8,711 bases of DNA. Origin: an uncultured Hyphomicrobiales bacterium. Lineage in GTDB: Bacteria; Pseudomonadota; Alphaproteobacteria; Rhizobiales; Beijerinckiaceae. This document shows positions 1-6,484 of this stretch, piece after piece (position 1 is the first letter of the stretch; every line of letters starts with the position of its first letter). The stretch is taken from positions 1 through 8,711 of the forward strand of contig CAIWVR010000262.1 of the NCBI GenBank assembly GCA_903916165.1. The letters run 5' to 3'. A program made the translations under genes and the position numbers. The notes under the pieces were generated by a model. It searched no databases, was not told the origin of the DNA, and saw nothing but the letters and a program-made list of their open reading frames with translations.

Positions 1-644
1 ATGGAATCGGCCAGCACGCCGCTCATCTTCGAATCCCACTCGCGCGCTTCAACATTGGCGGGGCGGATCCAGTAGATCGCGAGCGTCACGACGACGACGA
101 GAAAGGCGAGGATCGACACGCCGACCACAAGGCCGAGGATGGGCCAGCGGAACGCAAAGACCGCGGTCACGCCGGTGACGACGACGAAGGCCGGCACAAG
201 ACCGAACATCAGCGTGTCGGTGAATGTGTCGAAGGCCGTCATGCCGCGCGTGATCTTGCGCACCGTCGCACCGGCGAAGGAATTGGCGTGCCAATCGGAG
301 GAAAACCGCTGCACCTTGGCGAAGGCGTCCCGCCCGATGGTGGTGATGGCCCGCGCGCTGAGCCGGTTCAGCACGAAGGTGACGAGCTGCCGCGACACCT
401 GGAACAGGGCGCCCAGCGCAATGAAGATCCCCAGCGCATGGATGGCGGGCCAGGGATTTTCCGCCACGCCCGAGGCTATGGCGTCGACCAGCCAGCCCGC
501 CGCCACGGGAATGGACACATCGACCAGGGTGGAGGCGATGCGCACACCCAGCAGCGTGCCGAACAATTTGGGCGAGAGCAGCCAGTAATGCGTCACGAAG
601 GGCAGGACGCGCGCAACCTTGGCCTTGTTTCCGGGCTTCTTCAT
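1..644 (-). CDS. ABC exporter transmembrane domain, partial (3' end outside window)
   Basis: The N-terminal 214 residues of a protein that begins MKKPGNKAKV at position 644 and runs off the left edge without a stop. It has an N-terminal cytoplasmic stretch, then four hydrophobic segments at about residues 28-52, 66-95, 150-170 and 172-197. Between segments 2 and 3 is a long polar helical stretch (residues about 96-148, with DWHANSF and GATVRKITRG). This spacing fits the type 1 ABC exporter membrane domain (MsbA/ATM1-like), in which a C-terminal nucleotide-binding domain normally follows; that part is not in the window, so Walker motifs cannot be checked. The ATG was chosen because no in-frame start with a better ribosome site lies upstream; there is no clear Shine-Dalgarno. 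It lies 51 bp behind the GntR gene on the same strand and could be co-transcribed with it. Substrate unknown. Family call fairly sure, function not. Confidence 0.8.
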   Translation of the reverse strand, partial: MKKPGNKAKVARVLPFVTHYWLLSPKLFGTLLGVRIASTLVDVSIPVAAGWLVDAIASGVAENPWPAIHALGIFIALGALFQVSRQLVTFVLNRLSARAITTIGRDAFAKVQRFSSDWHANSFAGATVRKITRGMTAFDTFTDTLMFGLVPAFVVVTGVTAVFAFRWPILGLVVGVSILAFLVVVVTLAIYWIRPANVEAREWDSKMSGVLADS

Positions 645-695
645 GAGTGGGTTATGGCGCGGCGGCGGGTGCGGGGCAATGGGTGCGCATTCCCC

Positions 696-1361
696 TCAAG
701 CGTCCTGCATGATCCGCAGCCGCGCGCGCAAAGCCTCGCGGATATGGGCGCGCGCCAAAGCCTCGGCGCGGTCGCCGTCATGGGCGGCCATGGCCTCGAT
801 GATCTCGCGATGCTCGCGCGCGGCCGGGTCGGGGCGGCCGTCGACCGCAAAGGTGGTGCGGCCGAGCAAGGCGATGGCGTCCTGCAATTCCTGCAGGGCG
901 CTTTCGAGATACCGATTGCGCGAGGCGGCGAACATGCCGTCGTGGATCAGCCGGTTCAGCCGCGCCATTTCCAGCGGATCGCCACTTGAAGCCTCGAAAC
1001 GCGCCTCGAGATCGTGCAGGGCCTCGATCTCGGCGTCCGAGGCATGGCGCGCGGCCAGGCGCGCGGCGGCGGCCTCGAGAATTTCGCGCATGATGTAAAG
1101 CTCGACCACCTCGGATGTCTCGAGCCGGCGCACAATGAGGCCACGCCCCGGCGCATGGGCGACGAGCCCTTTCGACACCAGCCGGCTGAAGGCCTCGCGC
1201 ACCGGCGTGCGGCTGACATTGAGCCGGGTCGCCACCTCCTCCTCGCGCAGACGGTCGCCCGGCTTGTAGACGCCCATGCGCAAGGCCTCGCGCAAGGCGC
1301 GGAACACTGCCTCGCCCAGCGGCAAGCCATCGCTGCGATCTGCCAGAAAACGATCAGCCAC
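696..1361 (-). CDS. GntR family transcriptional regulator, FCD (FadR/VanR-type) subfamily
   Basis: A 221-residue DNA-binding regulator, the usual size for the subfamily. The winged helix-turn-helix spans residues about 15-80, with the recognition region VSRTPVREAFSRL at 49-61 and the wing HAPGRGLIV at 69-77. An all-helical FCD ligand domain follows, at about 86-215. FCD proteins often bind a metal and a carboxylic acid ligand through one Asp and three His; here H140, H184 and H206 are in place, while the usual Asp position seems to be N136. The start is GTG at 1361, preceded by AGAGAGG about 11 bases upstream. It is transcribed away from tcuA across a 110-bp gap holding a palindrome at 1396-1411. 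From this I infer that it represses tcuAB, and perhaps itself, with a tricarboxylate or a product of it as inducer. Salmonella tcu genes are instead controlled by a LysR-type protein, TcuR, so this protein is not an orthologue. Confidence 0.9.
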   Translation of the reverse strand: MADRFLADRSDGLPLGEAVFRALREALRMGVYKPGDRLREEEVATRLNVSRTPVREAFSRLVSKGLVAHAPGRGLIVRRLETSEVVELYIMREILEAAAARLAARHASDAEIEALHDLEARFEASSGDPLEMARLNRLIHDGMFAASRNRYLESALQELQDAIALLGRTTFAVDGRPDPAAREHREIIEAMAAHDGDRAEALARAHIREALRARLRIMQDA

Positions 1362-1388
1362 GGTCCGTCAAACCTCTCTGAGGGCACA

Positions 1389-1417
1389 TTGCATTTCTTT
1401 GTATCCAAAGATATACG
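1389..1417 (+). promoter_or_regulatory. Candidate tcuAB promoter
   Basis: A TTGCAT at 1389-1394 and a TATACG at 1412-1417 are separated by exactly 17 bases, which fits a sigma-70 type promoter with modest box matches (3/6 and 4/6). It would give a leader of roughly 48 bases before the tcuA start. The spacer is almost wholly filled by the palindrome 1396-1411, so a bound repressor would block polymerase. A short hairpin (CCCGC 1430-1434 with GCGGG 1442-1446) lies in the leader; its role is unknown. Promoter call is by eye only. Confidence 0.5.
1396..1411. promoter_or_regulatory. Candidate operator for the divergent GntR/FCD regulator
   Basis: The sequence TCTTTGTATCCAAAGA has perfect 6-base arms (TCTTTG and CAAAGA) around TATC. 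Its core TTGTATCCAA differs by one base from the TTGTATACAA type of palindrome bound by many FCD-type GntR regulators. It lies in the region shared by the GntR gene and tcuA, inside the proposed tcu promoter spacer. Binding by this particular regulator is inferred. Confidence 0.6.
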
Positions 1418-1471
1418 GCTAGGAAAGCACCCGCTGCGCCTGCGGGAATCCTGCCTGTCACGGAGAGAGAC

Positions 1472-2869
1472 TTGGTCGATTTCTCGAAACGATATGACGT
1501 GCTTGTGGTCGGCGGCGGCAATGCCGCCCTCTGCGCGGCCATTGCAGCGCGCCGCGAGGGCGCTTCCGTGCTGGTGCTGGAGGCGGCCCCGAAATTTTAT
1601 CGGGGCGGCAACACGCGCCACACGCGCAACATGCGCTGCGCGCATGATGCGGCCACCGAGACCCTGTCGGGTCCCTATTACGAAGACGAATTCTTCGATG
1701 ACCTGCTGCGCGTGACGGGCGGCAACACCAATGAAGACCTCGCGAAAATGATGATTCACGAGTCGAAGGAGATGCTGACCTGGATCGCCGACCAGGGCGT
1801 CCGCTTCCAGCCCTCGCTCGGGGGCACATTGTCTCTCGGCCGCACCAATTCCTTCTTCCTCGGCGGCGGCCGCGCCATGCTGAACGCGCTCTACCTGACG
1901 GCAGAGGATCTGGGCGTCGACATTGCCTATGACGCCGAAGTGCTGTCGATGGACATTGAGAACGGCATGTTCCTTGGGGCCGACGTCAAGCAGCCCAATG
2001 GCACCGTGACCGTGCGCGCGGGCGCGCTGGTGGCAGCAGCTGGCGGCTTTGAAGCCAACAAGAAATGGCTGGAAGAGAGCTGGGGCCCGGCGGCCCGCAA
2101 CTTCCTCATTCGCGGCACGCGCTTCAACCGCGGCACCGTTCTGAAAATGCTGACCGGGGCCGGCGTCGACGAGATCGGCGATCCAACGCAATGCCACGCG
2201 GTCGCCATCGACGCGCGCGCGCCCGAGTTCGACGGTGGCATCATCACGCGTCTTGACTGCGTGGTCTTCGGCATCGTCGTCAACAAGCATTGCGAACGCT
2301 TCTACGACGAGGGCGAGGATGTCTGGCCCAAGCGCTATGCCATCTGGGGCCGCCTTGTGGCGGGCCAGCCAGACCAGATCGCCTATATCGTGTTCGACGC
2401 GCCCTCTCTCGAATTGTTCATGCCGTCGTGCTTCCCGGCCATCAAGGCCGACACAATCACCGAACTGGCGCAAAAGCTCGAACTCGATCCCGCGGCGCTC
2501 AATGCCACGGTGGCGACATTCAACGCGGCCGTGAAGCCCGGCACCTTTGACCATACGCAGCTCGACGATTGCCGCACAGAAGGGCTGACGCCCGACAAGA
2601 CGCATTGGGCGCGCCGCATCGAGAAGGCGCCCTTCTATGCTTATCCGGTGCGACCGGGCATTACCTTCACCTATCTTGGCGTGCGCGTGAACCGCCAGTC
2701 GCGCATGATGATGGCGGACGGAAAGCCATCCGCGAACATGTTCGCGGCGGGCGAGATCATGGCGGGCAATGTGCTCGGCAAGGGCTATGCCGCAGGCATT
2801 GGCATGACGATTGGCAGCGTCTTCGGGCGCATCGCAGGACGGGAGGCAGCCGGCAATGCACGCAACTGA
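1472..2869 (+). CDS. tcuA: FAD-dependent tricarballylate dehydrogenase TcuA
   Basis: A 465-residue flavoprotein of the succinate dehydrogenase/fumarate reductase flavoprotein family. In Salmonella, TcuA oxidises tricarballylate to cis-aconitate, which enters the citric acid cycle. Visible here are the N-terminal dinucleotide fold (V12-V13 followed by GGGNAAL at 14-20), the ribose-binding acid E37 after VLVL, and the RGGNTRHTRNM stretch at 44-54 typical of TcuA-like proteins. The family C-terminal FAD segment, with AAGEIMAGNVLGKGYAAG, is at 425-442. The middle (roughly 120-340) would be the capping/substrate domain, with ERFYDEGEDVWPKRYA a likely active-site stretch. The start is TTG at 1472, chosen because GGAGAGAG lies just upstream (1462-1469) and the FAD motif begins only about ten residues later. 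The end overlaps tcuB by 14 bases, so the two are surely co-transcribed. Exact substrate is inferred; a related tricarboxylate is possible. Confidence 0.9.
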   Translation: MVDFSKRYDVLVVGGGNAALCAAIAARREGASVLVLEAAPKFYRGGNTRHTRNMRCAHDAATETLSGPYYEDEFFDDLLRVTGGNTNEDLAKMMIHESKEMLTWIADQGVRFQPSLGGTLSLGRTNSFFLGGGRAMLNALYLTAEDLGVDIAYDAEVLSMDIENGMFLGADVKQPNGTVTVRAGALVAAAGGFEANKKWLEESWGPAARNFLIRGTRFNRGTVLKMLTGAGVDEIGDPTQCHAVAIDARAPEFDGGIITRLDCVVFGIVVNKHCERFYDEGEDVWPKRYAIWGRLVAGQPDQIAYIVFDAPSLELFMPSCFPAIKADTITELAQKLELDPAALNATVATFNAAVKPGTFDHTQLDDCRTEGLTPDKTHWARRIEKAPFYAYPVRPGITFTYLGVRVNRQSRMMMADGKPSANMFAAGEIMAGNVLGKGYAAGIGMTIGSVFGRIAGREAAGNARN

Positions 2870-3965
2870 CACGCTGGCGGAAGCCGATCGCCTCATGACT
2901 GTGTGCAATAGCTGCCGCTATTGCGAAGGGCTCTGCGCGGTCTTTCCGGCGATGGAAATGCGCCGCGAATTCCTGGACGGCGACCTCAATTATCTCGCCA
3001 ATCTCTGCCATTCCTGCGGCGCCTGCTACACGGATTGCCAGTTTTCGCCGCCGCACGAATTCAACGTGAACGTGCCCAAAATTCTTTCGCAGGCGCGCTC
3101 CGATTCCTATGAGGCCTATGCCTGGCCGCGCGCCTTCGCGCCAATGTTTAAGGCCAATGGCGTCAAGATCGCCATCGCCGCCGCGCTGAGCGTTGCGCTG
3201 TTCATCATCGGTTTTGTTGCCTTCAGCAATCCCGGCGCGCTGTTTTCAGCGCAGACGGGCGTCGGCGCCTTTTATCGCGTGATGCCGCACAATACGATGG
3301 CGCTGATCTTCGGCGTGGCGTTCCTCTATGCCATCGTCGCCATGAGCATGGGCGTGCGCGCCTTCTGGAAAGACATCGGCGAACCAGGGACGACCCTGTC
3401 GGAAGGCCCGTCGATCTGGCAAGCCATGAAGGATGCCTCCACGCTGCGCTATCTCGATGGCGGCGGCGTCGGCTGCGTCAATGACGGCGAACGTCCGACC
3501 GACACGCGCCGCCTGTATCATCACTTCACTTTCTACGGCTTCATGCTCTGCCTTGCGGCAACGAGCGTGGCGACGCTCTATCATTACCTCCTCGCGCGCG
3601 TGGCACCCTACCCCTGGTACGACCTGCCGGTGCTGCTGGGCACGCTCGGCGGTATCGGCCTGATCGTCGGGCCGATTGGCCTGCTGCGCGCAAAGTCGAC
3701 GCGCGATCCCGATCTTGTCGATGCGCCGCGCAAGGGCATGGACGTCGCCTTCCTGCTCATGCTGCTGGCGACCAGCGTGACAGGCCTCGCCCTGCTCGTG
3801 CTGCGCGAAACGCCTGCCATGGGCGTTCTGCTGGCCGTACATCTGGGTGTCGTCTTCGCGCTGTTCATCACCATGCCATATGGAAAATTCGTGCACGGCA
3901 TCTACCGCTTCCTCGCGCTGGTGCGCTATGCGAAGGAAAAGCGGATGTTGGAGATCGGGGCTTAG
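2856..3965 (+). CDS. tcuB: TcuB, iron-sulfur/membrane electron transfer partner of TcuA
   Basis: A 369-residue membrane protein. In Salmonella, TcuB uses 4Fe-4S clusters and heme to take electrons from the FADH2 of TcuA to acceptors in the membrane. Two CxxCxxCxxxC motifs lie near the N-terminus (C17, C20, C23, C27 and C51, C54, C57, C61), enough for two clusters. Six hydrophobic segments follow at about 105-123, 148-167, 227-246, 257-277, 297-316 and 322-340. Histidines H145, H222, H223, H243, H329 and H347 lie in or near these segments and are candidate heme ligands (inference). The ATG at 2856 was preferred over one at 2811 because GGGAGG lies 9 bases upstream and because it shortens the overlap with tcuA to 14 bases, a usual arrangement for coupled translation. 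The longer version would add 15 residues before the ferredoxin-like part. No transporter gene (tcuC) follows. Confidence 0.9.
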   Translation: MHATDTLAEADRLMTVCNSCRYCEGLCAVFPAMEMRREFLDGDLNYLANLCHSCGACYTDCQFSPPHEFNVNVPKILSQARSDSYEAYAWPRAFAPMFKANGVKIAIAAALSVALFIIGFVAFSNPGALFSAQTGVGAFYRVMPHNTMALIFGVAFLYAIVAMSMGVRAFWKDIGEPGTTLSEGPSIWQAMKDASTLRYLDGGGVGCVNDGERPTDTRRLYHHFTFYGFMLCLAATSVATLYHYLLARVAPYPWYDLPVLLGTLGGIGLIVGPIGLLRAKSTRDPDLVDAPRKGMDVAFLLMLLATSVTGLALLVLRETPAMGVLLAVHLGVVFALFITMPYGKFVHGIYRFLALVRYAKEKRMLEIGA

Positions 3966-3973
3966 CCTCAGCC

Positions 3974-4070
3974 CGTCATTGCGAGGAGCCGCAGGCGACG
4001 CGGCAATCCATCTTCAGGCCGCTGCTTTTAGATGGATGGCTTCGTCGCTTCGCTCCCCGCAATGACGCGG
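3974..4070. repeat. Imperfect intergenic palindrome, Rhizobiales-type repeat
   Basis: Two inverted arms of about 40 bases (3974-4012 and 4031-4070) flank an 18-base centre. The outer ends pair as GTCATTGCGAGGAGC against the complement of GCTCCCCGCAATGAC with one mismatch, and the inner ends as ATCCATC against GATGGAT. The arms differ by small substitutions and a few indels. The motif GTCATTGCGAGGAGC with a following CAATCCA is, as I recall, a common dispersed palindrome in Bradyrhizobium-like and some other genomes. It almost fills the 110-bp gap between the convergent tcuB and rsh stops and could fold into a long hairpin ending transcripts from both sides. That role is inferred; there is no clear T-run. 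Confidence 0.75.
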
Positions 4071-4075
4071 GACAC

Positions 4076-6304
4076 CTACCCGTTCACGCGCTCCACCTTT
4101 GACACCACCGGTTTCGCTTTCAATTGCGAGATGATGGCGTTCAGATGGGCGAGATCGAGCACCTCCACGTCGAGCACGATGTCGCGGAAGTCAGGCGAAT
4201 GCGAGATGAAGGCAATGTGGTCGATGTTGGCGCCCGCGTCGCCGATCACGGTCGCGATCATGCCCAGTGTGCCGGGTTCATTGATCGCCGTAACGGTCAG
4301 CCGCGCTGGAAAGAAGTCACGGCGGTCCTCGTCAATATCCCAGCGCACATCGAGCCAGCGCTCGGGCTGGTCATCGAAATCCATCAAGGCGGGTGACTGG
4401 ATCGGATAGATCGTGATCCCCTCGCCGGGCGTCAGGATGCCGACGATGCGATCTCCGGGCACCGCGCCGCCATTGGGTGCAAAACTGACCGGCAGATCAC
4501 CGCCGAGGCCGCGAATGGGAATGGCATGCGCGTCCGGCGGGCCTTCGGCACCGGGCACCTTGAAGACGAGGCTCGCCGCCTTCTTCAATCCGAACCAGCC
4601 CGTATCGGCCTTGCGCATCCCGGCATTGGCCTTGTGCACACCGGCATTGGCCTTGCGCTCTTCCTTGAAGTCGGGATGAACAGCTTTCACCACATCACCG
4701 GAAAACATCTCGCCACGACCGACCGCCGCCAGCACATCGTCAATGCTTTGGCGTGCGAGGCGCGGCAGAGCGCCCTTCAGCTTCTCGTCCGAAAACGTCT
4801 TTTTGGCGCGCTCGAAGGCGCGCGTCACAATCTGGCGGCCGAGCCCCGCATATTGCGACCGCACCGCGTCACGCGTTGCGCGGCGGATCGCGGCGCGGGC
4901 TTTTCCGGTGACGACAAGCGTCTCCCAGGCGGCGGGCGGCACCTGCCCCTCGGCCACCGCGATCTCGACCTCGTCGCCGTTTTGAAGCTCCGACAGCAGC
5001 GGCGCGATGCGCCCGTTGATCTTGGCGCCCACAGCATTGTTGCCGACATCGGTGTGGACCGCATAGGCAAAATCAATGGGCGTCGCGCCGCGCGGCAGCG
5101 CGATCAGCCGACCTTTCGGCGAAAAGCAGAACACCTGATCGTGGAACAGCTCGAGCTTCGTGTGCTCCAGAAACTCCTCCGGTGAATCGCCTTCCGACAA
5201 AAGGTCGATGGTGCGCCGAAGCCAGCGATAGGCACGGCTTTCGCGCGACAAAGCGTCGGTGTCATTGGCGCGGCCATCCTTGTAGAGGGCATGCGCGGCG
5301 ATGCCATATTCGGCGATGTCGTGCATTTCCTGCGTGCGGACCTGCAGCTCGACACGCTGCCGACCGGGACCCACGACAGTCGTGTGCAGCGAGCGGTAAT
5401 CGTTCTGCTTGGGCGTCGAGATGTAATCCTTGAAGCGGCCCGGCACGAAGGGCCATTTGGTGTGGATGACGCCGATGCAGCGGTAGCAATCCTCCGTGCT
5501 GGAGACCAACAGGCGGAAGCCGAATATGTCTGACAATTGCTCGAAGGCGATGGACTTGCGCTCCATCTTCTTCCAGACGGAATAAGGGGCCTTCTCGCGG
5601 CCCTTCACATCGGCGACGATGCCGCGCGCGACCAGCGCCTCACGCAATTCATCCTCGATCTTGGCGATCAGCGCGCCATTCTTCTGGCGCAGATCGGCAA
5701 GACGCGCCTCGATCATCGCGCAGGCCTCGGGCATCAATGTCTTGAAACAAAGGTTCTCCAGCTCGTCACGCATGTTCTGCATGCCCATGCGACCGGCAAG
5801 CGGCGCATAGATGTCGAGCGTCTCCTCGGCGATGCGCTTGCGCTTTTCGGGCGGCACGAAGTGGAGCGTGCGCATATTGTGCAGGCGGTCGGCGAGCTTC
5901 ACGACGAGCACGCGCACGTCATCGGCAATGGCGAGCAACAGCTTGCGAAAATTTTCCGCCTGCTCGGCGCGCTTCGAGACGAGGTCGAGCTTCTTGAGCT
6001 TGGTCAGTCCATCGACCAGCGCGCCGATGTCACGACCGAACAGCTGGTCGATCTCCTCACGGGTGGAACTGGTGTCTTCGATCGTGTCGTGCAGGACCGC
6101 GGCGACGATGGTGGCATCGTCAAGCTTCAAGTCGGTCAGGATGGCGGCAACTTCGAGCGGGTGTGTGAAATAAGGGTCGCCGGACGCGCGCTTTTGCGCG
6201 CCATGGGCTTTCATCGCGTAGACATAGGCGCGATTGAGCAAGTCCTCGTCGGCGTTCGGATTGTACTTCCGCACGCGGTCGACAAGTTCGTATTGCCGCA
6301 TCAT
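4076..6304 (-). CDS. rsh: Bifunctional (p)ppGpp synthetase/hydrolase (RelA/SpoT homologue, Rsh)
   Basis: A 742-residue cytoplasmic enzyme that makes and breaks the stringent-response alarmone (p)ppGpp. The hydrolase HD domain shows H48, H72-D73, E76-D77 and D139 with N143 (ADRLHNMRT), so it should be active. The synthetase domain lies at about 230-350, with GREKAPYSVWKKM, DIFGFRLL, DYISTPKQNDYRSLHTTV and ELQVRTQEMHDIAEYG. A TGS domain (FSPKGRLIALPRGATPIDFAY) sits at about 390-450, and an ACT domain fills the last 80 residues. The start was set at the double Met (6304 or 6301), because MRQYELV is the conserved N-terminus of alphaproteobacterial Rsh and a start at 6340 would add 12 unrelated residues. 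The ribosome site is weak. The segment at about 608-637, where other Rel proteins have a CC...H...C zinc-finger-like motif, has none of those residues, and three 7-residue repeats precede it. It lies downstream of rpoZ but behind a terminator. Confidence 0.95.
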   Translation of the reverse strand: MMRQYELVDRVRKYNPNADEDLLNRAYVYAMKAHGAQKRASGDPYFTHPLEVAAILTDLKLDDATIVAAVLHDTIEDTSSTREEIDQLFGRDIGALVDGLTKLKKLDLVSKRAEQAENFRKLLLAIADDVRVLVVKLADRLHNMRTLHFVPPEKRKRIAEETLDIYAPLAGRMGMQNMRDELENLCFKTLMPEACAMIEARLADLRQKNGALIAKIEDELREALVARGIVADVKGREKAPYSVWKKMERKSIAFEQLSDIFGFRLLVSSTEDCYRCIGVIHTKWPFVPGRFKDYISTPKQNDYRSLHTTVVGPGRQRVELQVRTQEMHDIAEYGIAAHALYKDGRANDTDALSRESRAYRWLRRTIDLLSEGDSPEEFLEHTKLELFHDQVFCFSPKGRLIALPRGATPIDFAYAVHTDVGNNAVGAKINGRIAPLLSELQNGDEVEIAVAEGQVPPAAWETLVVTGKARAAIRRATRDAVRSQYAGLGRQIVTRAFERAKKTFSDEKLKGALPRLARQSIDDVLAAVGRGEMFSGDVVKAVHPDFKEERKANAGVHKANAGMRKADTGWFGLKKAASLVFKVPGAEGPPDAHAIPIRGLGGDLPVSFAPNGGAVPGDRIVGILTPGEGITIYPIQSPALMDFDDQPERWLDVRWDIDEDRRDFFPARLTVTAINEPGTLGMIATVIGDAGANIDHIAFISHSPDFRDIVLDVEVLDLAHLNAIISQLKAKPVVSKVERVNG
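4599..4661 (-). repeat. Three 21-bp tandem repeats inside rsh
   Basis: Three in-frame copies of 21 bases (4599-4619, 4620-4640, 4641-4661) share the core GGCCTTG. The two copies nearest the 5' end of the gene match in their first 15 of 21 bases; the third has drifted. In the protein they read RKANAGV, HKANAGM and RKADTG, a basic and small-residue linker at about residues 548-569, between the helical part after TGS and the domain before ACT. They probably arose by local duplication. Confidence 0.8.
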
Positions 6305-6367
6305 TTTCAAAAGCACCAGGACCCATACACATGGCACCACCGGACGCGGCGCAGAAAGATTGTTCCC

Positions 6368-6396
6368 AATATCCGCGTCCCGTCGTCCGGATACAA
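6368..6396 (-). promoter_or_regulatory. Candidate rsh promoter
   Basis: On the minus strand, TTGTAT (6396-6391) and GATATT (6373-6368) are separated by 17 bases. The boxes match the sigma-70 consensus at 3/6 and 4/6. It would start transcription near 6361, about 57 bases before the rsh ATG, and lies just downstream of the rpoZ terminator, where a separate promoter is needed. A CGTCCGG/CCGGACG inverted pair (6384-6390 and 6411-6417) brackets the -35 box. Confidence 0.4.
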
Positions 6397-6420
6397 GGGC
6401 GCATGATCGACCGGACGTGC

Positions 6421-6459
6421 AAAAAGCAAGGGGCGCGGCAGCTGTCGCTCCGCGCCCCC
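6421..6459 (-). terminator. Intrinsic terminator of rpoZ
   Basis: Read on the minus strand, a perfect 9-base stem (GGGGCGCGG, 6458-6450, with CCGCGCCCC, 6438-6430) closes an 11-base loop. It is followed within five bases by a run of five T (6425-6421). It begins 26 bases after the rpoZ stop. Stem strength and T-run fit a Rho-independent terminator for transcripts leaving rpoZ towards rsh. Confidence 0.85.
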
Positions 6460-6484
6460 AACATTCAAAGATGTCAGTGAAAGC

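Noticed and set aside
288..989. A 233-codon plus-strand frame at the left
   Set aside because: It crosses from the ABC exporter into the GntR gene, both clearly coding on the other strand, and has no recognisable domain.
2811..2855. Longer start of tcuB at 2811
   Set aside because: It would overlap tcuA by 59 bases and add 15 residues without similarity to the TcuB start; the ATG at 2856 has a good Shine-Dalgarno site.
956..2908. A 650-codon open frame on the minus strand across tcuA
   Set aside because: It lies antisense to tcuA and its product shows no recognisable domain, only Arg, His and Ala-rich sequence. Such long shadow frames are expected opposite GC-rich genes. Its 3' part also overlaps the GntR gene in another frame.
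5537..6406. A 289-codon plus-strand frame opposite rsh
   Set aside because: It is the complement of the conserved HD and synthetase region of rsh and its composition is that of a shadow frame; no family is recognisable.
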